Below are positions 12,459 to 20,558 of a DNA stretch of 64,000 bases, one piece after another. The stretch's first letter is position 1; every line of letters starts with the position of its first letter. The position numbers and the translations under genes were made by a program. The notes under the pieces are model-generated. The model searched no databases, had not been told where the DNA came from, and worked only from the letters and a program-made list of their open reading frames with translations. The stretch spans positions 6,200,001 to 6,264,000 of the forward strand of contig NC_079887.1 in NCBI RefSeq assembly GCF_029227915.1, written 5' to 3'. The DNA is from Hydractinia symbiolongicarpus. Taxonomy: Eukaryota; Cnidaria; Hydrozoa; Anthoathecata; Hydractiniidae.

Positions 12459-12475
12459 GAGAAGAACCTCAAGCA
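12454..12475. terminator. Inverted repeat at stop codon
   Basis: CTTGAG and CTCAAG form a 6-bp stem around an eight-base loop. The stop codon of the SAP-like gene lies in the left arm. It is one of several inverted repeats found at gene ends in this element. Confidence 0.35.
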
Positions 12476-12513
12476 GTATACGCGACAACTATCTGAAAAG
12501 AAACGCGTAGCGC

Positions 12514-12943
12514 ATGATGCCAATTACACCTTCGATCTATATATCGGGGAAGTACTCGTCTAGTATGTTGGACAGCATTGATTAATGCGCTGGCGTTTAG
12601 CGGGTCGAATTACCTATTTGGTACATTGTTGGGCCATGGTGAGGAGGAAAGGAAAAGACATGATAAGGCCGTGGAACAATTGCAAGCAGCCGAGGTCCAA
12701 TGGGTGCGGGACAGGCAAGCTAAGATCTACTGGTATAACCATCATCGTGAATTGAAGCGCGAGGCTGGTGAGTCTTTGAAAGAATTTGATGAGGGCATGC
12801 GAAATTATTATATTGCGACTATCGAAAAAGAGCCCAAATTATCGAACTTTTATGGACCTTCCCAGAAACACAAGGACAGTGAGTTTACGTTCATCGTGGG
12901 TTTGCTAGCATTTTTAGGTTTCGTGGTGTTCAAGTATGCTTAA
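12514..12943 (+). pseudogene. Polinton C-terminally anchored membrane protein, frameshifted
   Basis: The main frame (12578-12943) encodes a charged helical region with many Lys, Glu and Arg, followed by a C-terminal hydrophobic segment (FIVGLLAFLGFVVF) ending at the stop. It has no ATG at its head. A short frame starting with ATG ATG at 12514 encodes a plausible N-terminus and stops at 12586-12588, overlapping the main frame at the point where continuity would be expected. A single small indel near 12575 would explain this, so the copy is probably broken. I associate this type of protein with cnidarian Polinton-like elements, but its role, perhaps virion or membrane related, is unknown. Confidence 0.55.
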
Positions 12944-12947
12944 GCAT
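12936..12947. terminator. Perfect 12-bp palindrome across stop codon
   Basis: ATGCTTAAGCAT spans the TAA stop at 12941-12943 of the membrane-protein frame. It belongs to the series of inverted repeats at gene ends in the element. Confidence 0.35.
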
Positions 12948-12955
12948 TGTGAGAT

Positions 12956-13944
12956 ATGATAAGTATGTCAAAATCACATATCGTCACCGAGGAAGAAGCG
13001 GGGAAATTGAGCCAAATCTATCATACCCCAGAACATCTCTGGACTGGTCGAAAGGATATCAAACTGTTCGCCGAGCAGAGTAGTGTCTCCAAGAAGAGGG
13101 TTACCCACTGGCTGACTCGTCAACTTGCTTGGCTTAGACATATTCGAGGCTCCAAGCGCATCAACTACCCACATTTCACCATTACAAAGCCTAATGGGAT
13201 GCATCAGTTTGATTTGCTGTATATGCCCCATGACAAACTCTATGGCAGCAACTACAAATACATTTTGACGGGTATCGATGTAGCTTTGCGCTACAAAGTG
13301 GCGAGACCATTGAGAACCAAGAAAGCCAGCGAAGTCGCTGATTTGATCCAGGACATTTACAAAGCGGGACCTCTCCGCTATCCGAAAACATTCCAATGCG
13401 ACAACGGTAGTGAATTCAAGTCAGGTGTGACAAAGCTGCTGGAGGGCAAAGGGGTCGAGATCAAGCGAGCGACTACGAAGTACCACCACACGTTTACGGC
13501 TTTTGTCGAGTCGTACAACAAGGTGCTCGCCGAGAGATGCCCAGTAGCTTGCCTCTGAAGAAACTAGTACAACATGGGCCAAACACTTGACACTATCGTG
13601 ATAAGTATGAACAATAGTAAAACGGCTATGATCGACATGAAACCTTCGAAAGCTATCAAGCTGGATGAAGTCCCGGTTATGAAAAGTGATCAGCGTCCTG
13701 ATGAAAAGCCTCTACCCGATGATGGCTTATACTTGTACTTGCTACAACCTGGAGAAGAACATGGTGATGCTAAAAGACGCGCGACAGAGGCTTGTTGGAA
13801 CAAAATAACGTATCGAGGTTGTTATACTATCTCGATGGTGAGCCTGATCGAAGCTTTGTGGCGGAGGAGTTGATCCTAATACGAGAGGGTGTTGAAGTAC
13901 CTCCGGAGCATGTTAAGAGTGGTAAATTTGTTATCAACACATAA
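12956..13944 (+). pseudogene. Polinton retroviral-like integrase, broken after the catalytic core
   Basis: This is a DDE integrase (rve fold) of the Maverick/Polinton type, similar to the C. elegans transposon-derived protein family typified by F54H12.3. The first 200 codons are open. They hold an N-terminal helical region and a core with Asp86 (in QFDLLY), Asp149 (in CDNGSEF) and Glu185 (in AFVESYN), giving the D,D35E spacing of retroviral integrases. From 13540 on the frame breaks. A segment around 13540-13610 carries an in-frame TAG and a shift, 13614-13820 continues the family sequence in another frame, and 13823-13944 carries the last segment in a third frame after an apparent deletion. 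Full-length function is lost, although the catalytic triad itself is unmutated. The enzyme would have joined element ends to host DNA. Confidence 0.85.
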
Positions 13945-13946
13945 AA

Positions 13947-13958
13947 AAGGGGCCCCTT
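13947..13958. terminator. Palindrome between convergent genes
   Basis: AAGGGGCCCCTT is a perfect 12-bp palindrome in the 22-bp gap between the end of the integrase remnant and the end of the leftward BRO-like remnant. Its position suits a bidirectional transcript end. Confidence 0.4.
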
Positions 13959-13966
13959 GGATCCTA

Positions 13967-14354
13967 CTATTTTGACCTTCTTTTAGGTCGGCATGGTATG
14001 CCACTCCTTAAGAGGAAGCAATAAAGTTCGGCTTCCGTCAGTAAAATCGCGTTTGGCTGGGTGTGGACAGATTTGTCCACACCTTGCAGATCAGTAATAA
14101 CGTCGCCAAGCCGTATTTTGTACTTCCGGATATCATGAGGATTTTTCCCTCCTCCTAGCATACCAGACCGAGTGGTCTTACTACGACCGGGATAACGCGA
14201 TACGGCTCTCTAATTCTCCCAATACCTATGAATCTTCCAATGTCAGCACGTTTAAAAATCACTTGTTTTAAGTCCTCATCGAATAAGCTCTCGATGGCTC
14301 CAGCAGGTATATAATACGATAAAAGGACGTTACAACGTGAAATGGTCCTAATAT
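13967..14354 (-). pseudogene. BRO-N-like domain protein remnant
   Basis: Two adjoining frames together resemble a BRO-N/KilA-N-like DNA-binding protein as found in large DNA viruses and Polinton-like elements. The first (about 14354 to 14166) has a word like VIFKRADIGRFIGI. The second (14161-13967) has KNPHDI, KIRLGDVI and ILLTEAELYCFLLR, typical of the BRO-N core. The shift lies near 14165, where the first frame meets TAG and the second begins. The C-terminal half usual in the family is missing. No ATG with the AAATAAAC signal precedes the first frame, which opens just after the upstream gene stops. Assignment is from motif recognition only. Confidence 0.5.
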
Positions 14355-14548
14355 TTCATCATATGGTTGATCATTGTAAAAGCTAGCGACGAAACCCAGG
14401 TGATTAAAGCAATCCGGTTATTGTATTTATCCCTCAGATTCATTCTATACAGCTCCCAATTTCTTTCCTCAAGACTCGCTTCCAAGTTCTCAATTGTTTC
14501 CTCCAACTTCCGGATCTCTTCCTCTCGTAATTTTTCGATACAAGTCAT
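14348..14548 (-). CDS. Coiled-coil protein with C-terminal membrane segment
   Basis: A 66-residue protein, apparently intact. Residues 5-40 are highly charged with a heptad pattern (EEIRKLEETIENLEASLEER), a likely coiled coil. Residues 46-62 (IALITWVSSLAFTMI) form one hydrophobic helix close to the C-terminus, suggesting a tail-anchored membrane protein. The ATG follows CTAAATAAAT on the minus strand, matching the start motif of neighbouring genes. It lies between the ATPase and BRO-like remnants. I do not recognise a named family. Confidence 0.55.
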   Translation of the reverse strand: MTCIEKLREEEIRKLEETIENLEASLEERNWELYRMNLRDKYNNRIALITWVSSLAFTMINHMMKY

Positions 14549-14558
14549 ATTTATTTAG
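14549..14558 (-). promoter_or_regulatory. CTAAATAAAT start-proximal motif
   Basis: This string sits directly before the ATG of the coiled-coil protein and is a variant of the AAATAAAC motif seen before other genes of the element. Confidence 0.5.
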
Positions 14559-14587
14559 TTGAAAGTCATGCCAAAAATGCTCCAATT

Positions 14588-14614
14588 TCTGTTGTACCCG
14601 CTGAGTACAACAGA
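14588..14614. terminator. 10-bp stem hairpin after ATPase stop
   Basis: TCTGTTGTAC and GTACAACAGA form a perfect 10-bp stem with a 7-base loop, nine bases beyond the stop of the ATPase remnant and upstream of the next leftward gene. Confidence 0.5.
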
Positions 14615-14622
14615 TGTCCGCG

Positions 14623-15238
14623 TTACTCTATAATTTTCCAAGTCCGAGGGTGATAAAATCTCACATACAAGCAGGCATGCTTTGACTTTTTCAACTGTGT
14701 CTTGATCGACTCCCAATCCGAAATCATGTTGTTTTCCTCATCCACTAGCTTCATATCGTGCGCTCGTAGGGGCACTATGCAAAAATTTGTTTCTTCTGAC
14801 GACGTAGATTTTTAGGCAGGGCCGTGTATGACTGTGTTAATAATCATAAGCTATGCTTTCGATGTCTCCCACTGATGGCCAATTCGAGCAGGGGTTGATG
14901 CTTCTTATCGAGGCTCTCGTCAGCGATCATACCTAAGTGATAAACAGATTCTCTTTACCCGCGAACAGCTTCAATAGTTGCTCTATACAGTAAAAGAGTT
15001 GATCACCCGGCTCTATCATGATTACATAGTCATCTTCCCACAGTGAGGATCTCTCCAAGTAGGTCCTATTCCAGCGGATAATGGGGCAGAGGATGACAAC
15101 ATTGATGAAATGGTGCTTGTACTCGTTCTCGAGGAGATCCAGGACTCGCTGGGTCTTACCGCACGAGGTAGGCCCTGTAACAATCGCGGTATGTGGTTGT
15201 AGCACCACATCGGGAGTCCTGTTTATTCTGTCTGCCAC
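14623..15238 (-). pseudogene. FtsK/HerA (A32-like) packaging ATPase, decayed
   Basis: The first frame (15238-14933) carries a Walker A loop GPTSCGKT, so this is a P-loop ATPase of the genome-packaging type found in Polintons and large DNA viruses. It stops just after the strand that should lead to Walker B. A second frame from about 14932 continues the family sequence (words SLDKKHQPLLELAISGRHR and LTQSYTALPKNLRRQ) but holds two or three internal stops. A third frame from about 14775 ends at TAA 14623-14625 and supplies the C-terminus (LKKSKHACLYVRF). The copy is therefore broken by at least two shifts and several nonsense codons. The start also looks damaged: the AATAAAC motif is followed by AGG at 15218-15220 rather than ATG. 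Confidence 0.75.
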
Positions 15239-15515
15239 GGGGCAGATAGAACCTTATAGCTGCGTACTTCGGCTTGGGTACCAGCGAGGCGGGAAACCAA
15301 TCCTTGCTGACAGCCATTTCGCGCGAGCCTCGACCCGCCGTGAAGTAGACCACCATCTTCATAACATCATTAGTGTCCATCTTTGTGCTGGGGCTCGAGA
15401 TTCCGATGAACTTTTTACCCGCCATGACATAGGCGAATGTCAAACCAAGGTGAACGACTGTTTCGTAGATCATATCGATAATCTCCTTTTGCTGCGGTGT
15501 CACGTTTGAAGACAT
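15156..15515 (-). CDS. Small Polinton membrane-associated protein
   Basis: The ORF starts at 15515 directly after CTAAATAAACA, the motif shared by other genes here. It encodes 119 residues with a moderately hydrophobic segment at about 18-40 (TVVHLGLTFAYVMAG) and a basic, polar C-terminus. The last 25 residues overlap the beginning of the ATPase frame and look unlike the rest, so the ancestral stop may lie nearer to 15240 with the tail arising from an indel. I recall similar small proteins in cnidarian Polinton-like elements but cannot name a function. Confidence 0.5.
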   Translation of the reverse strand: MSSNVTPQQKEIIDMIYETVVHLGLTFAYVMAGKKFIGISSPSTKMDTNDVMKMVVYFTAGRGSREMAVSKDWFPASLVPKPKYAAIRFYLPRGRQNKQDSRCGATTTYRDCYRAYLVR

Positions 15516-15526
15516 TGTTTATTTAG
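15516..15526 (-). promoter_or_regulatory. CTAAATAAACA start-proximal motif
   Basis: Abuts the ATG at 15515 on the minus strand; one of the best matches to the shared motif of the element. Confidence 0.55.
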
Positions 15527-15570
15527 AGGGAAGCTTTCATGTTAAAAGGGTCTAAATAAGGCTTGGGCGT

Positions 15571-15589
15571 GGGAGCCGTATGTACTCCC
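15571..15589. terminator. Weak hairpin between leftward genes
   Basis: GGGAG and CTCCC pair across a nine-base loop, between the stop at 15634 and the start at 15515. It is short and counts only as part of the series. Confidence 0.25.
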
Positions 15590-15633
15590 GGAACCGCGTT
15601 CCGCGTTGATGGGTTGCTATCGGGTGATGGCGG

Positions 15634-15921
15634 CTATGGCATGGGCAATTTACGTAGAATAGAATAAGCTCCACCTGCGCAAAATAATATAGCAACGAGA
15701 CCTCCAGCGCCATAGATATATTCACTGCTTGTGGACGTGGGAACAGCCTGACTCTCTTGGGAAGTTCTTTTGTCTAAGTTCTTCTTCGTCTCCAGCTTGT
15801 CCTTGCGATTCCATTCTGCAAGTCTCTTCCCAGCAGCAACACGACCCTCGTTCTTCTTGGTAATAACTTGGTTAGGTTCCTCGTTTATTTCTTGTAAGCC
15901 AGAAGACTTACAGAAAGCATT
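15634..15921 (-). CDS. Single-pass membrane protein remnant, Polinton
   Basis: An open frame without an ATG at its head. It encodes a basic region with the words GRVAAGKRLAEWNRKDK, an acidic and serine-rich stretch, and then one hydrophobic helix (YGAGGLVAILFCAGGAYSIL) near the C-terminus. The basic word followed by a membrane anchor is a pattern I associate with Polinton-like elements of cnidarians. The AAATAAAC motif occurs inside it near 15885 but is not followed by ATG, so the start is either lost or upstream in another frame. Probably a fragment of a virion or membrane-linked protein. Confidence 0.45.
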   Translation of the reverse strand, partial: NAFCKSSGLQEINEEPNQVITKKNEGRVAAGKRLAEWNRKDKLETKKNLDKRTSQESQAVPTSTSSEYIYGAGGLVAILFCAGGAYSILRKLPMP

Positions 15922-15929
15922 TCACTCTA

Positions 15930-16193
15930 TCATACTTTCCAGCCATATCTTCCTTCATACATTATGCGGTTTTTATATGGTCGCGTCTTCAAAACACAGA
16001 TGTGAGGCGGGAAGCGCGCCGCTGCAGGAGTTAGGATTTCTGGACCATGTGCGCCATGGTCTCCCCCTTTGCTGCACAAAACCGAATATCGGATAAGGCC
16101 GCCGCTGGTCCTAGCACGAAGTCTCTCGTAAAGGTCACGATTGTTCAGGATTCTCTTTGATAGACTGTTCCCCATTATTCTCTTGTTCTTCAT
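15930..16193 (-). CDS. Polinton protein with N-terminal MGNS motif
   Basis: An 87-residue frame. A second ATG six codons in gives a protein starting MGNSLSKR, a possible N-myristoylation signal, and is the more attractive start. The rest is basic with Cys, His and Arg-rich words (PHICVLKTRPYKNR). It lies in line with the other leftward genes, 10 bp after the stop of the preceding gene. The family is not recognised. The frame may continue into the membrane-protein remnant downstream through a shift, since the two are only a few bases apart. Confidence 0.4.
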   Translation of the reverse strand: MKNKRIMGNSLSKRILNNRDLYERLRARTSGGLIRYSVLCSKGGDHGAHGPEILTPAAARFPPHICVLKTRPYKNRIMYEGRYGWKV

Positions 16194-16203
16194 CGGCTAT
16201 CTC

Positions 16204-16659
16204 TTAAACCGATTTGGACGTAGATAGTTGGCAGTGATTCATAGTGTGTGCAGCCACTAGAAGGGGCGCTAGAAACTTTCCAAAAGCGGAGTAGACGAGT
16301 AGACCCAAGTCCGCCATAAAGTCCTTGATAATAGGATCTTCTTCAGTATCTTTTGATAAGGCCTCTGCGCTATCGAACTGCACCACCCTCCCTAAGACTT
16401 TGGCATACATGCTAATGGCTTGTGACGATAGGGCTTTCGCCGTCTTTTCACCCTTCTTCCGGAGCTCACATTTTTCGATCACCTCAGGCTGGGCCTTGTC
16501 AACAAAGGTCTCGGTGCACTTTTTCGGCAAGAGATGCTTTTGCCCTCTACTTATGGCATCTTCCTAAGCTTGACGTTTGTCAATAGATTTTTCACGCTGC
16601 TCAAGGGCTTCTGCGGGTGTATCAAATTCATCGAATATCTCTGCAATATCTTGAGCCAT
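16204..16659 (-). pseudogene. Alpha-helical Polinton protein with in-frame amber stop
   Basis: ATG at 16657-16659 follows TCTAATAAAC, so this is the likely true start. The frame runs 31 codons, meets TAG at 16564-16566, and then continues open in the same frame to the stop at 16204, about 120 codons more. Both sides are lysine- and glutamate-rich helical sequence and read as one protein, so the amber codon is most simply a nonsense mutation; programmed readthrough is an untested alternative. The C-terminal part has one hydrophobic stretch (LLVYSAFGKFLAPLLVAAH). Function unknown. Confidence 0.5.
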
Positions 16660-16669
16660 GTTTATTAGA
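16660..16669 (-). promoter_or_regulatory. TCTAATAAAC start-proximal motif
   Basis: Directly precedes the ATG at 16659 on the minus strand, in the middle of an open frame, which argues that the motif and not the longer ORF marks the true start. Confidence 0.5.
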
Positions 16670-16746
16670 CGCCGATAGGGAAAGAAGCAAACAAGGATCA
16701 AGACGTATGGTAGGATTATGGCGATGAGTAAAAATACCTCCAACAT
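16660..16746 (-). CDS. Short hydrophobic protein, in frame with the next gene
   Basis: Starting at 16746 right after CTAATAA, the frame encodes a strongly hydrophobic helix (LLIAIILPYVLILVCFF) and a PYRR cap, then runs without a stop into the ATG at 16659. A one-base change would have ended it at TAA TAA, which lies within the motif preceding the next gene. It is either a separate small membrane protein that has lost its stop or an N-terminal anchor of a longer product. Confidence 0.35.
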
Positions 16747-16758
16747 TTATTAGCCGGC

Positions 16759-16783
16759 AAAGGTATAGCGGCACTATACCTTT
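16759..16783. terminator. 10-bp stem hairpin at the right end of the Polinton block
   Basis: AAAGGTATAG and CTATACCTTT pair across the loop CGGCA. It lies just upstream of the last recognisable leftward gene, where a further gene of the operon-like block would have ended. Confidence 0.45.
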
Positions 16784-16973
16784 CAAATCATGCGCTTATC
16801 AGGGTCTATCTGGTGCCCGCGAAAAAGCAAGAATATCTCATTAAGATTAAGACAGATGATTTCTGATGAATAACAATTCAAAATGATGAATGTCAGTCAT
16901 AATTTTTGCCGACGTCGACTTTTTTAATAAAATTCTACTTTTTATTGTTAACTTGTTTTATTCATCATACTAG

Positions 16974-17678
16974 TCGATAAAGCCCGTAAAAAAATCCACT
17001 TAGGCAGGAGAACAATGTAAAAATTGGTTATTATAGACTTTTTGCTGATGTCAGTGGTGCATATGCAAAAACAAATTGACGAAATTCAGTTTATCCGTTG
17101 CGTCTATTGTGTAGAGCTTAAATTGCTGATCAAGAAAATGTATATGATCATGTGCTTTTGATGGGCGGTTAATGAGATATAAGGGTTTAAAAATTTTGCT
17201 GACGTCAGCAATGGCCTGTCAAAAGTACCAAATTTTTTTGTTAGAAATCTGTACACCTGTTGCCTTCATCGTATAGATCTTGAAACGCTGATCAAGAATA
17301 TGTATAGGATCATGTACTTTTTACAAACGGTTGCAGAGATATTAGGAATTGAAGGTTTTTTAATGACGTCATCAACCCGTCTATTCCGAACGGATTTGGG
17401 GACCCAGGTTTGGGAAAATTACCCAAATTGATCCTAGGTGGTCCCTAGTTACCCACGCAGTGAAAAATCATTGACGTCAACACCCCGTTTTCAAGTTATT
17501 TGGCCTCAAAGTTTTAAGTGCACTGTAATGGCTTCATTAATTTAATATATAAAATATTGACGTTAAAAGATATTGACAAAAAAACTCGAAAAACTCGCGC
17601 ATTCCAGTGGTAAAAAATATCGTCTTTGCAAAAGTCACAGACAGACAGACAGAACTGGCGTATTATTATATAGACTAG
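16974..17678 (+). mobile_element. Helitron-like non-autonomous element, copy A
   Basis: Starts with TCGATAAAGCCCGT next to a GTAAAAAAATCCAC partial hairpin and ends with an (ACAG)n run followed by TATTATTATATAGACTAG. The 5' TC and 3' CTAG ends are those expected of Helitron-type elements. It is closely similar to copy F at 27099-27852, including a block from about 17380 to 17560 that repeats almost unchanged at 27490-27690. No protein is encoded. Confidence 0.6.
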
Positions 17679-17863
17679 TCGTTAGCCCGTGGAAAAATCC
17701 ACGGGGTCGCCCGTCCTTTAAATTAACCCGTTGCAACAAAGTGGACAGAAATACATCACATTTGGTATTGATGCGCATTTTAAAAATTTTGTGTTTCCGT
17801 TACGGGACACAGCTTTCGCGGACACACAGACAGACAGACGACGGCTATTATTATAGAGACTAG
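17679..17863 (+). mobile_element. Helitron-like non-autonomous element, copy B
   Basis: About 185 bp. Begins TCGTTAGCCCGTGGAAAAAT with the full CCCGTGG/CCACGGG hairpin, and ends with CAGACAGACAGACG, then TATTATTATAGAGACTAG. It follows copy A without a gap. Confidence 0.6.
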
Positions 17864-17980
17864 TTGTTAGCCCGTGGAAAAATCCACGGGTTCGCCCGTC
17901 GCAGCTAACCTACCATTTTGCATGACACACAGACGGACGGACGGACGGACAGACGTATACAGGCATTATAATGTAGATAA
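17864..17980 (+). mobile_element. Helitron-like non-autonomous element, copy C
   Basis: About 117 bp starting TTGTTAGCCCGTGG, with a (ACGG)n run and an end near ATAATGTAGATAA. A near twin lies in an intron of the gamma-glutamyltransferase gene at 52959-53075. Confidence 0.55.
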
Positions 17981-19714
17981 TCGATGGCCCGGAGAAAAAT
18001 CCACGGGTCTGCCCATCCTTTTTATACCACTTAAGCGTGTCTCGCGTTTGGCTTAACCCAGTGTCGAAACGTCGGGGTAAGCCAAAGTCAAGGTGTGACC
18101 TGACATTCAACACTCTGTGGAACGCTTAATAAGAGCCGTAAACTGTGCCACACGATCAGGTGGAGCGCTTTAGTACAGGTATACAGTATGTCGTAAATTA
18201 AGTGAAGCGCATACACCATTATAGTCTTGTAACATATTTTTCAAAAAATATTTCCGCAACGATAGCTGAAATAAAAACACAGTTTACATACAACAGTCGG
18301 TACCCCATCATAGCAAAAACAATCAGTCAATATTATTTTATTTTGCAGAATAAGTTTTTGTGAAAGTTAAAAAATTTATCGTGACACTGGGCTAAGCGCT
18401 TACTACAGTTAAACCATGTCGCACAGGCGTATAGGAATAATACACCTTTGGAAAAAACTTTCTCACAGACTCTGTTTAAAAAAAAAACAACAGGGCTGAT
18501 CAGTTAGTCCAGGTAAACATTGTTGCACATCCGTACAGACAAAGAAAGTTTAAAAATGAATTGTCACATTGGGTTGACCCCTTAAGTCAGGTAAACCACG
18601 TTGTACATGGTGCATAGGCGTAACAGCCTTTACCAAAAACAACAGTCTGTTGTTAACACTGGGCTAACGGCTTAGTATAGTTAAACTGAGTTGAACAGGC
18701 GTATAGGCGTAATACCCCTTTTCCAAAAAAAATTCATTGCAACTTTGGTTTTAATGAAAACACAGGGAACAGCCTGTCATTACCGGTTCAGCTAAAATAA
18801 TCTGTCAGTCATTTTATTTGCACAAAAAGCTTTCAGGAAAAAATAATAAAAGATGTAGCTACCTAGCTAACTGCATTTAGCATAACACTTTTTGTTTAAG
18901 AATTGTTGTAGCCAAACTGCATTTTTATACTCTCAATTTTTTGCCAAAGATAGGAGCTAACTAAATGGCTACAGTCACAACACAAAAAGAAATGGTGGGT
19001 AGGATAAAAAGATGTTATACCATACAGAATAGTAATAAGTAAGGTTCTAGATAGCTAGCCTCCAAAATCTTCGTTCCTAGCCAAAAATCCTAAAACTGTT
19101 GCGTTTAAGATGTGTACGTGACTAAAAACGTGACAATATATTTATATTAACATTTTTTAGAACATACAAAAAAACAATATTACGAAAATAAAAAGCTTAT
19201 AGAAGACGAAACAGACTTACAAACAGCACTGACCACCATTACTTTAATAACTAAAATGGCCATCATGTTTCGGTCCTCATGTTTCTTCGTTGGCATGCAC
19301 AGGCCGCGAAAGTCTTGGATTGGTTTTTTAAACAATTAAGCGTTTTGATTGGTGTATTATGTGCGAGCGGTGAAAACAAAGTCAGTAAAACTATCAGTAA
19401 ACTGTCCCATTTGTTTTCTGTAGCTTCTGAGCGAAAACGGCGATTGAGGTCACGGGGGTAATTATTATTAAAAATGGCGCATTAAAATAATGCATTCATT
19501 TTTATCACTAAATTTATTTTTCTTACTGATGGTAATAAATTAAAGTAATTCAATTAACTAAAGAAATAAATTAATTTCTTGAGTTTAGTTCAATTAATTA
19601 TAAAGTTTTCCATTAAACAACCCCCTGTTTTCTAAAAATTCGCGGAAAGATCAAGGGAAATCGGTAACCCTTTTGAACAGACAGACAGACGACGGCTATT
19701 ATTATAGAGACTAG
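17981..19714 (+). mobile_element. Helitron-like non-autonomous element, copy D
   Basis: Begins TCGATGGCCCGGAGAAAAAT and ends at CAGACAGACAGACGACGG, then TATTATTATAGAGACTAG at 19714. The 1.7-kb interior is non-coding AT-rich DNA with several GGGCTAACGGCTTA-like repeats around 18400-18730. That the two ends belong to one insertion is an inference from their order. Confidence 0.4.
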
Positions 19715-19725
19715 TAGATTAGGCC

Positions 19726-19906
19726 CGTGGAAAAATCCACTTAGGCAGAAAAACAATTGAAAAGTTCTGTCATTTGAATTTTGATGACATCAGCAAATAT
19801 TTCAGTATATTGAATATGCCTTTTACTAAAAAAAATAATCTGAAAATGCATAAAAAGAAAGTATATAAGTCATAATTTAACAAAAAAGTTCTTAAAATCT
19901 AACACA
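19726..19906 (+). repeat. 181-bp direct duplication, copy 1
   Basis: Starts at CGTGGAAAAATCCACTTAGG and ends at ATCTAACACA. By eye it is identical over its whole length to 20559-20739, 833 bp downstream. Confidence 0.85.
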
Positions 19907-20558
19907 AAATATCAAATGTCAAATCGCATGAAATCCTCCCAACAAAACGTCAGACAAAATATGAAAAACAACGGCGTGCAAGGTGTAAAATCTAGTTAGT
20001 AGAAAGTTACAACATTGATACATATATATACTTGCATATGGTCCTCCCTCACAAAAGTTAAGCAGTTTCAATCTGAACATTCAGTAATTTTTTATCATCA
20101 CCAAATATTTATTCCCGTAATTACATTACTTACAGTTAGTTTAAAGCTTAAAAAAAGATTATAAAACAAAATATAAAAAAAAATCCAACTTCAGCTCACA
20201 GTCTAATTGTACAAAAATTTGTTCTTTCAGTATTTTGCATGTGGTCTTTTTCCACAAAAGTTTACACAACATTTAAAAAACAGCAGTTTGCAACACAAAC
20301 AATATAATCGGCAACCATACTATTCTCTGCTGAGAAATTTTAACCACAAATGTAAAAAACCGAGGTAAATTTCCCAAAAAATGTCAACAAACTTTGTAAA
20401 AATATCAACCACTACCCTTGTAAAAATATATAACCTTGTAATTTACATGCGAGCTTACAGAAGTTTAACAGGATGTCAACAACAAAACAATAAAACTTAC
20501 TCCAATTAACGCACACACTTTAGTTTTACAAAATCATTCCTCTTAAAGTAAAATTTTT

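Larger units (their letters stand above)
11436..16790. mobile_element. Degraded Maverick/Polinton (adintovirus-like) element
   Basis: The block holds the hallmark pair of a retroviral-type integrase and an FtsK/HerA packaging ATPase, plus a BRO-N-like protein and small membrane proteins, in a convergent two-arm layout with very short gaps. Its base composition is visibly richer in GC than both flanks. It is far shorter than the 15-20 kb of complete Polintons: protein-primed DNA polymerase, major and minor capsid proteins and the cysteine protease are not seen. At least five genes carry nonsense or frameshift changes. Outer borders are estimated from composition, because terminal inverted repeats and the target duplication were not found. 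Confidence 0.8.

Noticed and set aside
12974-13396. Long reverse-strand ORF opposite the integrase
   Set aside because: It lies wholly within the integrase core, where the plus strand has catalytic motifs; the reverse frame has none.
15081-15509. Forward ORF of 142 codons across the ATPase and its neighbour
   Set aside because: It is antisense to the Walker A region and to a gene with the start motif, and its product shows no domain.
15770-16096. Forward ORF in the leftward half of the Polinton
   Set aside because: It overlaps two leftward frames with membrane and basic motifs and has no own signal.
17641-19690. (CAGA)n and (ACGG)n runs as independent microsatellites
   Set aside because: They recur at a fixed place just before the TATTATTATA tail, so they are part of the Helitron-like family.
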